Of a stretch of 64,000 bases of DNA, positions 44,469 to 53,187 are shown one piece after another (position 1 is the stretch's first letter; each line of letters opens with the position of its first letter). The notes beneath the pieces are model-generated. The model saw only the letters and a program-made list of their open reading frames with translations, was not told where the DNA came from and did not search any database. The position numbers were made by a program, and so were the translations under genes. The stretch comes from Tatumella punctata (GTDB lineage: Bacteria > Pseudomonadota > Gammaproteobacteria > Enterobacterales > Enterobacteriaceae), in assembly GCF_039523735.1 (NCBI RefSeq), contig NZ_BAAAFW010000012.1, forward strand, positions 1 to 64,000. The letters are read 5' to 3'.

Positions 44469-44861
44469 ATGGCTGAAACTCAAAACTACGGCACAGGTCG
44501 CCGCAAAAGCTCCTCCGCTCGCGTCTTTATCAAGCCGGGAAGCGGTAACATCGTTATCAATCAGCGCTCTTTAGAGCAGTATTTCGGTCGTGAGACTGCA
44601 CGTATGGTCGTGCGTCAGCCGCTGGAACTGATCGATATGGTTGGAAAATTTGATCTGTACATCACTGTTAAAGGTGGTGGTATCTCTGGTCAGGCTGGTG
44701 CGATCCGTCACGGTATCACACGCGCTCTGATGGAGTATGACGAATCTCTGCGTTCAGAACTGCGCAAAGCGGGCTTTGTTACCCGTGATGCACGTAAAGT
44801 TGAACGTAAGAAAGTCGGTCTGCGTAAAGCACGTCGTCGTCCACAGTTCTCCAAACGTTAA
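44469..44861 (+). CDS. rpsI: 30S ribosomal protein S9
   Basis: The 130-residue protein is the same length as E. coli S9, with the conserved YGTGRRKSSSARVF start and the basic C-terminal tail ending QFSKR, which reaches the ribosomal P site. It is cotranscribed with rplM, and a strong terminator follows. Confidence 0.99.
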   Translation: MAETQNYGTGRRKSSSARVFIKPGSGNIVINQRSLEQYFGRETARMVVRQPLELIDMVGKFDLYITVKGGGISGQAGAIRHGITRALMEYDESLRSELRKAGFVTRDARKVERKKVGLRKARRRPQFSKR

Positions 44862-44896
44862 TTGTTTGCTGCTTATGCAGCATCGCAATTGGCATC

Positions 44897-44922
44897 AAAA
44901 ACCCGCTTCGGCGGGTTTTTTG
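44897..44922 (+). terminator. Terminator of rplM-rpsI
   Basis: ACCCGC-TTCG-GCGGGT followed by a T run 35 bases after the rpsI stop. The tetraloop TTCG makes this a very stable intrinsic terminator. Confidence 0.95.
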
Positions 44923-45170
44923 TGTTTTTATCCTCTGTTTTTCTGTTGTTTCAGGCATTTTATTGGCAAATCTTTAATCACCCGCCACAAACAGGCGAAG
45001 ATCTGATAAACTAGCGAACTAATTTATGCTTGTCAGCAGTTAAGCGATGCGCTCAATTCAGGCAACAGTTGAAAACAACGCATCAGCACAGGTTGCAAGC
45101 GCCATGTTTACTGGCTAGTCGGCTGTGGTTGACTATTCGCAGTATCTTTTTGAGCAAAGTGGAGGTTTTC

Positions 45171-45812
45171 ATGGCTGTCGCTGCCAACAAACGTTCGGTA
45201 ATGACACTGTTTTCCGGACTCACTGATATTTTCAGTCACCAGGTACGTATTGTACTGGCTGAAAAAGGCGTTAGTGTGGAGATTGAACAGGTCGATATGG
45301 ATAACCTTCCACAGGATCTGATTGATCTGAATCCGTATTGTACGGTACCGACTCTTGTTGACCGTGAGCTTACTCTGTACCAGTCCCATATTATCATGGA
45401 ATATCTGGATGAACGTTTTCCCCACCCGCCATTAATGCCGGTTTACCCGGTGGCCCGTGGTGAAAGCCGTTTAATGATGCACCGTATCGAACAGGACTGG
45501 TATAGCCTGATGTTCCGGATCGAAAACGGTACGGCTCAGGAAGCAGATGATGCCCGTAAACAGCTGCGTGAACAGCTGCTGGCCATTGCACCATTATTCT
45601 CCCGTACGCCGTTCTTTATGAGTGAAGAATTCAGCCTGGTTGATTGCTATCTTGCGCCGCTGCTGTGGCGTCTGCCGTCCATGGGTGTTGACCTGAGTGG
45701 CGCAGGCTCGAAAGAACTTAAAGGTTATATGACCCGCGTATTTGAACGTGATTCTTTCCTGGCTTCCCTGACCGAAGCTGAACGTGAAATGCGCCTGCAC
45801 TTCCGGGGTTGA
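45171..45812 (+). CDS. sspA: Stringent starvation protein A
   Basis: The 213-residue protein has the glutathione-transferase fold (MTLFSGLTDIFSHQVRIVLAEKG start) but binds RNA polymerase rather than glutathione. It controls stationary-phase and acid-tolerance genes and lowers H-NS levels. AGTGGAGG precedes the ATG at 45171. A frame open from 45030 lies in the leader. The 248-base gap behind the rpsI terminator must carry its promoter; I saw no further feature there. Confidence 0.97.
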   Translation: MAVAANKRSVMTLFSGLTDIFSHQVRIVLAEKGVSVEIEQVDMDNLPQDLIDLNPYCTVPTLVDRELTLYQSHIIMEYLDERFPHPPLMPVYPVARGESRLMMHRIEQDWYSLMFRIENGTAQEADDARKQLREQLLAIAPLFSRTPFFMSEEFSLVDCYLAPLLWRLPSMGVDLSGAGSKELKGYMTRVFERDSFLASLTEAEREMRLHFRG

Positions 45813-45814
45813 TT

Positions 45815-46309
45815 ATGGAAATGACAGAAATGACGGCACGTCGTCCTTATCTGCTGCGTGCTTTCTATGACTGGTTACTGGATAACGATCTGACCCCGCA
45901 TCTGGTGGTTGATATTAATCTGCCGGGAGTGATGGTTCCGCTGGAATATGCAAGGGACGGGCAGATTGTCCTGAATATTGCACCACGTGCGGTCGGTAAT
46001 CTGGAACTGACTAACGAAGAAGTCCATTTTAATGCCCGCTTCGGCGGGGTGCCGCGTCAGGTAGTGGTACCTATGATTGCTGTTATGGCTATCTACGCAC
46101 GGGAAAATGGTGCCGGAACGATGTTTGAACCTGAACCGGCTTATGAGTCAGAGGAAGGAGCCGCCTCACAAATGGCTACTGCTGATCCTGTTATGTCTGT
46201 CATTGACGGTGATCGGCCGGATGAAGCTGTTGAGGCAGACACCGACGACGATAATGAGCCTCCTCAGCCTCCGCGCGGTGGCCGTCCGGCTTTACGGGTC
46301 GTGAAATAA
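45815..46309 (+). CDS. sspB: ClpXP adaptor SspB
   Basis: The 164-residue protein has the SspB core (TARRPYLLRAFYDWLLDN, LNIAPRAVGNLEL, ARFGGVPRQV) and an acidic flexible tail ending GGRPALRVVK, the peptide that contacts ClpX. It delivers ssrA-tagged proteins to ClpXP. It begins two bases after the sspA stop and so is translationally coupled. Confidence 0.97.
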   Translation: MEMTEMTARRPYLLRAFYDWLLDNDLTPHLVVDINLPGVMVPLEYARDGQIVLNIAPRAVGNLELTNEEVHFNARFGGVPRQVVVPMIAVMAIYARENGAGTMFEPEPAYESEEGAASQMATADPVMSVIDGDRPDEAVEADTDDDNEPPQPPRGGRPALRVVK

Positions 46310-46348
46310 CCCGCGACATTCTGCTGATATCAACAGATATTCTCTGAA

Positions 46349-46380
46349 GCCGGCCATATTCCAGTATGGCCGGTTTTTTT
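46349..46380 (+). terminator. Terminator of sspAB
   Basis: CCGGCCATA and TATGGCCGG form a nine-base stem followed by seven T residues, 40 bases beyond the sspB stop. Confidence 0.95.
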
Positions 46381-46494
46381 ATCCGGGCATAAGGACAGGG
46401 CTGCTGAGGGAGATGCACGGCTACGGTTCCTCTCTGCCATCTGTACAGCAGTATTTGACAGTAAAAACGGCTATTCAGGACGGGTCACAGGCAA

Positions 46495-46522
46495 TAAAAA
46501 AAGGCACATGATTGTGCCTTTT
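46495..46522 (-). terminator. Terminator of gltBD
   Basis: On the minus strand AAGGCACA and TGTGCCTT flank a four-base loop (ATCA) and are followed by seven T residues. It begins about 23 bases after the gltD stop. Confidence 0.92.
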
Positions 46523-46544
46523 CACATGAATACTCTGTATATGA

Positions 46545-47963
46545 CTACACTTCGAGGAAGTCCATAATACCTTCAGCGGCTTTACGACCTTCTGCGATAG
46601 CGGTGACGACCAGGTCAGACCCGCGGACGGCATCGCCCCCGGCAAAGATTTTAGGGTTACTGGTCTGGAAAGGGTTATCACTGCCTTCAGCAGCAATGAT
46701 CCGTCCCTGAGCATCAAGCTCTACACTGAAATCACTCAGCCATTCCATTTTGTGCGGACGGAAACCGAACGCCATAACTACCGCATCTGCCGGGATGATA
46801 TGTTCCGAACCTGCGACAATCTCAGCCCGGCGGCGTCCGGCAGCATCCGGTGGTCCCATCTCGGTGCGGGCCATTTTCACGCCACAGACACGGCCATTGC
46901 CATTAATCTCCACCCCCAGAGGCTGCAGGTTAAACTGAAACTCTGCGCCCTCTTCACGGGCATTTTTAACTTCCCGTTTGGAGCCCGGCATATTTTCTTC
47001 ATCACGACGATAGGCACAGATGACGTGACTGGCGCCCTGACGAATCGACGTGCGTACACAGTCCATCGCTGTATCACCGCCCCCCAGAACCACCACGCGT
47101 TTGCCCTGCATGGAAATATAGGGCTGGTCATCGAGAGCAGCGAAGCCCATGGTATGACGGGTATTGGCAATCAGAAATGGCAGCGCATCATATACTCCGG
47201 GGGCAGATTCATTTTCAAGCCCGCCACGCATTGACTGATAGGTTCCCACGCCGAGGAATACTGAATCATACTCGACCATCAGGGTATTCAGGTGAACATC
47301 ACGGCCGATTTCTGTATTCAGCCGGAATTCAATACCCATCTCAGTGAACAATTCGCGCCGTTTTATCATCACTTCTTTTTCTAATTTAAAAGAAGGGATA
47401 CCAAACGTCAGCAATCCGCCAATTTCCGGGTGACGATCGTATACCACGGCTTTAACACCGTTACGGGTCAGGACATCAGCACAGGCCAGTCCGGCCGGAC
47501 CGGCACCGATGATAGCCACACGTTTACCTGTCGGGGTGACGTGTGACATATCCGGCTTCCAGCCCATTTCCATCGCTTTATCATTGATATAACGCTCAAT
47601 GTTACCGATGGTGACAGCCCCAAACTCATTATTCAGCGTACAGGATCCTTCGCATAGTCTGTCCTGCGGGCATACCCGCCCGCAGACCTCAGGCAGGCTA
47701 TTAGTCTGGTGTGACAAATCCGCAGCTTCCATGATCCGGCCTTCATTCGCCAGTTTCAGCCAGTCAGGAATATAGTTGTGAACCGGACACTTCCATTCAC
47801 AATAGGGATTACCACAAGCCAGACAGCGGTCGGCCTGCGCTTTGACCTGGCCCTCAGAAAAGGGTTCGTAAATTTCTACAAACTCAATTTTCCTGATCTT
47901 CAGCGGTTTTTTTGGCGGATCAACGCGCTGCAAGTCGATAAATTGATAAACGTTCTGACTCAT
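46545..47963 (-). CDS. gltD: Glutamate synthase, small subunit
   Basis: The 472-residue protein has the E. coli length. It carries the N-terminal iron-sulfur cysteines (CLACGNPYCEWKCPVHNYIP), the FAD-binding GAGPAGLACADVL and the NADPH-binding GGGDTAMDCVRTS. It feeds electrons from NADPH to GltB for synthesis of glutamate from glutamine and 2-oxoglutarate. It follows gltB by nine bases in the gltBD operon. Confidence 0.99.
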   Translation of the reverse strand: MSQNVYQFIDLQRVDPPKKPLKIRKIEFVEIYEPFSEGQVKAQADRCLACGNPYCEWKCPVHNYIPDWLKLANEGRIMEAADLSHQTNSLPEVCGRVCPQDRLCEGSCTLNNEFGAVTIGNIERYINDKAMEMGWKPDMSHVTPTGKRVAIIGAGPAGLACADVLTRNGVKAVVYDRHPEIGGLLTFGIPSFKLEKEVMIKRRELFTEMGIEFRLNTEIGRDVHLNTLMVEYDSVFLGVGTYQSMRGGLENESAPGVYDALPFLIANTRHTMGFAALDDQPYISMQGKRVVVLGGGDTAMDCVRTSIRQGASHVICAYRRDEENMPGSKREVKNAREEGAEFQFNLQPLGVEINGNGRVCGVKMARTEMGPPDAAGRRRAEIVAGSEHIIPADAVVMAFGFRPHKMEWLSDFSVELDAQGRIIAAEGSDNPFQTSNPKIFAGGDAVRGSDLVVTAIAEGRKAAEGIMDFLEV

Positions 47964-47972
47964 CGTGACCTC

Positions 47973-50900
47973 TTACTGCGCCTGAACCCGCAGCTCTGCT
48001 GCGGAACGACTGCGGTGACCCAGCAATGCTTTTACATCACTGGACTTAGGTTTTACCAGGGTGAATTTTGAAGACCACTGCGGCCAGTTGGCCAGCATTT
48101 CTTCACCACGGACCGATTGTGTGCACTGAACATGTTCAGTGATCAGTCCGCGCAGATGTTCTTCATGGATTGGCAGTTGCTCAACATCCAGCACTTCTAC
48201 CAACTCTGTATTCACACGCTTGCGAAATTCACCGTCTTCATCGAGAACATACGCGAATCCACCGGTCATCCCGGCCCCAAAGTTGACACCGGTACGGCCC
48301 AGCACACAGACAATACCACCGGTCATATATTCGCAGCCGTTATCACCGATCCCTTCAACCACCGTAATTGCCCCGGAGTTACGAACCGCATACCGTTCAC
48401 CTGCGCGGCCGGCGGCAAATAATTTACCGCCGGTGGCTCCGTACAGGCAGGTATTACCTGCGATGGTGGCCTCGGCACTGCGGAACGCCGATCCCATCGG
48501 CGGACGGATTGCCAGCAGACCGCCGGCCATACCTTTACCGACGTAATCGTTAGCGTCGCCTGTCAGGATCATTTCCAGTCCGCCGGCATTCCATACCCCG
48601 AAACTTTGTCCGGCAGTCCCGGCAAGGTGCACGCGGACAGGATCAGCAGCCAGGCCTTGATCACCGTGAATACGGGCGATAGCGCCGGATAACATCGCAC
48701 CTACTGAACGGTCCGTATTGCGGATATCAAAGTAAAAGGTCTTACTTTGTCTCTGTTCAATAAACGGTAATGCCTGTTCCAGTAAGGCCTTATTTAACAA
48801 CCCCTTATCGAATGGCGGGTTACTCTCAGTACAGTGCACCGCTTTACCGGGCATTGGCTCGGCGATTTTCAGCAGTGATGACAGGTCGAGCTTCTGTTGC
48901 TTCGCGGTAAATCCGTCCAGCTCTTTGAGCAGCTCAGTGCGACCAATCAGGTCGGTCAACCGGGTCACTCCCAGTGAAGCCATAATTTCACGGGTCTCAC
49001 GGGCAATAAATTCAAAGTAATTGGTCACTTTGAACGGCAGGCCGTGATAGTGGTTTTTACGTAGTTTATCATCCTGAGTGGCCACACCCGTCGCACAGTT
49101 ATTCAGGTGGCAAATACGCAAATATTTACAGCCCAGAGCAACCATCGGGCCGGTACCGAAGCCGAAACTTTCTGCGCCGAGAATCGCCGCTTTAATAATG
49201 TCCAGCCCGGTCTTAAGGCCGCCATCTACCTGCAGACGAATTTTATGACGTAAGCCATTCGCGACCAGAGCCTGCTGGGTTTCCACTAATCCCAGCTCCC
49301 ACGGGCAGCCGGCATACTTCACCGACGTCAGCGGGCTGGCACCGGTACCGCCATCGTAACCGGCAACGGTAATAAGGTCGGCATAGGCTTTGGCGACACC
49401 TGTCGCAATGGTACCGACACCAGGCTCTGAAACCAGTTTGACGGAAATCATCGCCTGCGGGTTGACCTGCTTCAAATCGAAAATCAGCTGGGCTAAATCT
49501 TCGATTGAATAGATATCGTGATGGGGTGGCGGCGAAATCAGAGTAACACCCGGCACTGAGTAACGCAGTCTGGCAATATAAGGTGTGACCTTATCGCCCG
49601 GCAGCTGTCCGCCTTCTCCCGGTTTGGCCCCCTGAGCAACCTTGATCTGAATAACATCTGCATTCACCAGATAAGCGGGGGTGACACCGAAACGTCCGGA
49701 AGCTACCTGCTTGATACGTGAGACTTTACCGGTGCCGTAGCGTGCCGGATCTTCGCCACCTTCTCCGGAGTTAGAGAATCCGCCAATACTGTTCATGGCT
49801 TCTGCCAGGGATTCATGGGCTTCCGGACTTAATGCGCCAATCGACATTGCGGCAGTATCAAAACGTTTGTACAGCTCGCTGGCCGGTTCAACATCGTCAA
49901 TGCTCAGTGTACTTGTTCCGGGTTGCAGCTGCAGAAGGTCACGGAAGGTTGCTACCGGGCGGTTATTTACCAGAGCCGAATACTGCTGATAATCGCTATA
50001 TTCACCACTCTGTACTGCCTGCTGCAGCGTATTCACTACATCAGGATTATAGGCATGGTACTCACCGCCATGAACATATTTCAGCAAACCGCCATGATCC
50101 AGCGTTTTACGCTGCAGCCATGCCCGTTTCGCCAGGTTGACCAGGTCCTGTTGGAAGTCATCAAAACTGGCACCGGCAATACGGCTGGTAACATTCTGGA
50201 AGCACAGACGTGTCACATCCTGATGTAACCCGACCGCTTCAAAAAGTTTAGAGCAACGATAAGAGGCGATAGTCGAAATGCCCATTTTGGACATAATCTT
50301 ATACAGCCCTTTATTTATCCCGTTACGATAATTCAGCATTACCGCGCGGTAATCTTTTGCGATCACCCGGCGGTCTGACATCTGTGCCAGAGATTCATAA
50401 GCCAGCCACGGGTAGACCGCTGTCGCTCCGAAACCAAACAACACGGCAAAATGGTGGGGGTCACGGGCAGACGCCGTTTCGACGATGATATTGGCATCAC
50501 AACGCAGATTTTTTTCTACCAGCCGTGTCTGGACTGCACCGACAATCATCGGGGCCGGAACCGGCAGACGACCGGCACTGATCTGACGGTCAGAAAGCAC
50601 CAGTAATACCGTCCCCTGGCGGACCAGCTCTTCGGCCTGGTCATTCAGCCGGTGAATGGCCTGTTCCAGAGTTTCGGTTTCAGGCTCAAAGGTACAGTCA
50701 AGGGTATCTGCACGGTAATATTTACCTTCCAGCGTGGTCAGCTGGGTAAAATCAGAATAGAGCAGGATCGGTGATTTAAAGCTGACCCGGTGCGCCTGGC
50801 CTTCTGCTTCACAAAAGACATTCATCTCCTGACCGATACAAGTCGCCAGTGACATCACGTGGTTTTCCCGCAACGGGTCAATCGGCGGGTTAGTGACTTG

Positions 50901-52439
50901 CGCAAATTGCTGGCGGAAATAGTCATAAATGATCCGCGGACGACTTGAAAGTACGGCAAACGGAGTATCGTCACCCATAGATCCGACGGCTTCCTGGCCA
51001 TTTTCACCCAGTACCCGCAGTACAGTATCCAGTTCTTCGCTGCTGTAGCCGAATTGCTTGTGATAAGTCGCCAGCATGGCATCAGACAGCTGACGGCTGC
51101 CCACCTGTTGTTCAGAAAGCTCTTCGAACGGTACCAGGCGTTTAACGTTTTTCTCCATCCATTCTTTATAAGGATGGCGGCTTTTCAGGTCATTATCCGT
51201 TTCAGCGGAATGCAGGATTCGCCCTTCACGGGTATCAATTACCATTAATTCGCCGGGACCGACGCGACCTTTTTCGACCACTTCATCCGGCTGGTAATCC
51301 CAAATCCCGACTTCAGAGGCGCAGGTAATCAGTTTATCTTTGGTGATCACATAGCGTGCCGGGCGTAAACCATTGCGGTCCAGGTTACAGGCTGCGTAGC
51401 GACCGTCAGACATGACAATCCCTGCCGGGCCATCCCAGGGCTCCATATGCATGGAATTAAAATCGAAAAAGGCACGTAACTCAGGATCCATATCCGGATT
51501 ATTCTGCCAGGCTGGCGGTACCAGTAAACGCATGGCACGAATCAGGTCCATCCCGCCACTCAGAAACAGTTCCAGCATATTATCCATTGAGCTGGAGTCT
51601 GAACCGGTTTCATTGACAAACGGCGCAGCGGCCTGCAAATCCGGGATCAGTGGTGTATTGAATTTATATGCACGCGCCCGAGCCCACTGACGGTTACCGG
51701 CAATGGTATTAATTTCGCCGTTATGTGCCATATAACGGAAAGGCTGCGCCAGCGGCCAGCGGGGCACTGTGTTGGTTGAGAAACGCTGATGGAAAAGGCA
51801 AATTGCTGATTCCAGACGTAAATCTGCCAAATCCAGATAGAAACGTGGCAGGTCTGCAGGCATGCACAACCCTTTGTAGATATTCACCTGGTTGGAGAAA
51901 CTACAGACATAGAAATCACTGTCATTCAGTGCTTCAACCCGTTTTTCTATCCGGCGGCGGGCCATATACAGGCGACGTTCCATATCCCGCGGACGCCAGC
52001 CTGCAGGGGCGTTAATAAAGACCTGCCGGATATCAGGTAACGAGGAGAGGGCAATTTCACCCAGTACGTCCTGATTGGTCGGTACTTCACGCCAGCCCGC
52101 GACAGAAAGCGTTTCGCGAACGAGTTCTTCTTCGACAATTTGACGGGCGGCACTGGCTTTAGCCTCATCGGTGCTGAAAAACAACATTCCGACGGCGTAG
52201 TTTTTCGCCAGACGCCAGCCTTTTTCTTCTGCGACGACGCGGAAAAAACGGTCCGGTTTTTGTAATAACAGTCCGCAGCCATCGCCGGTTTTACCGTCAG
52301 CCAGGATTGCACCGCGATGCTGCATTCTGGCAAGGGCGTGAATGGCAGTACGTACTACTTTATGGCTGGGTTCACCTTCTATATGGGCGATAAGACCAAA
52401 ACCACAGTTATCCTTTTCAAGGGATTTATCATACAACAT
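47973..52439 (-). CDS. gltB: Glutamate synthase, large subunit
   Basis: The 1488-residue protein matches E. coli GltB closely over its full length. Its propeptide is followed by the catalytic N-terminal nucleophile Cys in DNCGFGLIAH, which makes it the glutaminase; FMN and [3Fe-4S] features include GEGGEDPARYGTG and CKYLRICHLNNCATGVA. GGAGG precedes the chosen ATG. A candidate minus-strand promoter (TTGACC, 17 bases, TAAGTT) lies about 220 bases upstream of the start (near 52660-52700). It is the first gene of gltBD. Confidence 0.99.
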   Translation of the reverse strand: MLYDKSLEKDNCGFGLIAHIEGEPSHKVVRTAIHALARMQHRGAILADGKTGDGCGLLLQKPDRFFRVVAEEKGWRLAKNYAVGMLFFSTDEAKASAARQIVEEELVRETLSVAGWREVPTNQDVLGEIALSSLPDIRQVFINAPAGWRPRDMERRLYMARRRIEKRVEALNDSDFYVCSFSNQVNIYKGLCMPADLPRFYLDLADLRLESAICLFHQRFSTNTVPRWPLAQPFRYMAHNGEINTIAGNRQWARARAYKFNTPLIPDLQAAAPFVNETGSDSSSMDNMLELFLSGGMDLIRAMRLLVPPAWQNNPDMDPELRAFFDFNSMHMEPWDGPAGIVMSDGRYAACNLDRNGLRPARYVITKDKLITCASEVGIWDYQPDEVVEKGRVGPGELMVIDTREGRILHSAETDNDLKSRHPYKEWMEKNVKRLVPFEELSEQQVGSRQLSDAMLATYHKQFGYSSEELDTVLRVLGENGQEAVGSMGDDTPFAVLSSRPRIIYDYFRQQFAQVTNPPIDPLRENHVMSLATCIGQEMNVFCEAEGQAHRVSFKSPILLYSDFTQLTTLEGKYYRADTLDCTFEPETETLEQAIHRLNDQAEELVRQGTVLLVLSDRQISAGRLPVPAPMIVGAVQTRLVEKNLRCDANIIVETASARDPHHFAVLFGFGATAVYPWLAYESLAQMSDRRVIAKDYRAVMLNYRNGINKGLYKIMSKMGISTIASYRCSKLFEAVGLHQDVTRLCFQNVTSRIAGASFDDFQQDLVNLAKRAWLQRKTLDHGGLLKYVHGGEYHAYNPDVVNTLQQAVQSGEYSDYQQYSALVNNRPVATFRDLLQLQPGTSTLSIDDVEPASELYKRFDTAAMSIGALSPEAHESLAEAMNSIGGFSNSGEGGEDPARYGTGKVSRIKQVASGRFGVTPAYLVNADVIQIKVAQGAKPGEGGQLPGDKVTPYIARLRYSVPGVTLISPPPHHDIYSIEDLAQLIFDLKQVNPQAMISVKLVSEPGVGTIATGVAKAYADLITVAGYDGGTGASPLTSVKYAGCPWELGLVETQQALVANGLRHKIRLQVDGGLKTGLDIIKAAILGAESFGFGTGPMVALGCKYLRICHLNNCATGVATQDDKLRKNHYHGLPFKVTNYFEFIARETREIMASLGVTRLTDLIGRTELLKELDGFTAKQQKLDLSSLLKIAEPMPGKAVHCTESNPPFDKGLLNKALLEQALPFIEQRQSKTFYFDIRNTDRSVGAMLSGAIARIHGDQGLAADPVRVHLAGTAGQSFGVWNAGGLEMILTGDANDYVGKGMAGGLLAIRPPMGSAFRSAEATIAGNTCLYGATGGKLFAAGRAGERYAVRNSGAITVVEGIGDNGCEYMTGGIVCVLGRTGVNFGAGMTGGFAYVLDEDGEFRKRVNTELVEVLDVEQLPIHEEHLRGLITEHVQCTQSVRGEEMLANWPQWSSKFTLVKPKSSDVKALLGHRSRSAAELRVQAQ

Positions 52440-53187
52440 TTAGTGAACCTCCCCGGGCTCTATAGACCCTTATTATTCCGGCATTCAGACAGGCTCAGTG
52501 CAGGCGTAATAGTGAATGTGCGGGTTACGCGGACATTCGTTTTTCGCCCTTACAGCCAGGACTGGTTTCGTCGATGTGACAAGTGCCGGGAACTTGCTAC
52601 AGGGAACCTCTGCTACTGCATAAATATGGCGGACAGTGGATCCGCACAGAAAGCTTCCAGTGGATTTCCAACTTATCGGGAAAGTTAAGTCAGGTCAAAT
52701 AGTGGCGTTTTTTCAGTACCGGTCACTGATTAATAACTATCGTTATGATTATTATAGATTTATATCAGAGAGCTGTCGGCGGGCTCTGATATTACCAGCC
52801 AGTGAAGTGTGAGCTGTCTCACTATAGTGCGCTGCCCCTGAGCCTGCACCATGCTGGTGCCGGGGTAATTCTCAGCATAAAGTGCTGGAATATTAGGTAA
52901 ACTCATATGATGTATCTGTTTTTTTTATCAATGTTTTTTTGCATTCCCCCGGGCGGGATATTAATAAAATTAATCAACTCTTTCCTGATTATTGATTCAT
53001 CAAATATGAATTTATATTTATCTTCGGGGCGGGGCGGTATACCCGGCGGTTGCGGCAAAGTATCAGTATGCCTCCGGAGGCGGCCATAATTAATCGCTAA
53101 CTGTGATTGATCCCGGGGAATTTTCCGGCGTGTCTCTCAGGGCTGACAATTTAGGATATGATGAAGGTCATTGTCCGGGAGCGCGTT
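52440..53187. other. 748-base gltB-arcB gap; yhcC absent, NtrC-like palindrome present
   Basis: In E. coli yhcC lies between gltB and arcB. Here no radical-SAM frame or fragment is visible. The gap must carry both divergent promoters. It includes a 17-base palindrome at 52845-52861. The 60-codon frame at 52907-53089 is hydrophobic then basic, without a ribosome-binding site, and I do not support it. Confidence 0.7.
52845..52861. promoter_or_regulatory. Candidate NtrC (NRI) site, TGCAC-N7-GTGCC
   Basis: The sequence TGCACCATGCTGGTGCC matches the NtrC consensus TGCAC-N7-GTGCA with the right spacing and one mismatch at the final base. It lies about 400 bases upstream of gltB and 330 bases upstream of arcB. 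No sigma-54 promoter (TGGCAC-N5-TTGC) was seen near it, so it may instead be a simple hairpin or a site for another regulator. Confidence 0.35.

Noticed and set aside
49795..50228. Plus-strand frames inside gltB
   Set aside because: They are fully antisense to the highly conserved gltB gene and have no independent support.
52907..53089. 60-codon frame in the gltB-arcB gap
   Set aside because: Low complexity, no ribosome-binding site and a sequence that does not look like a protein family; it lies in the promoter region.
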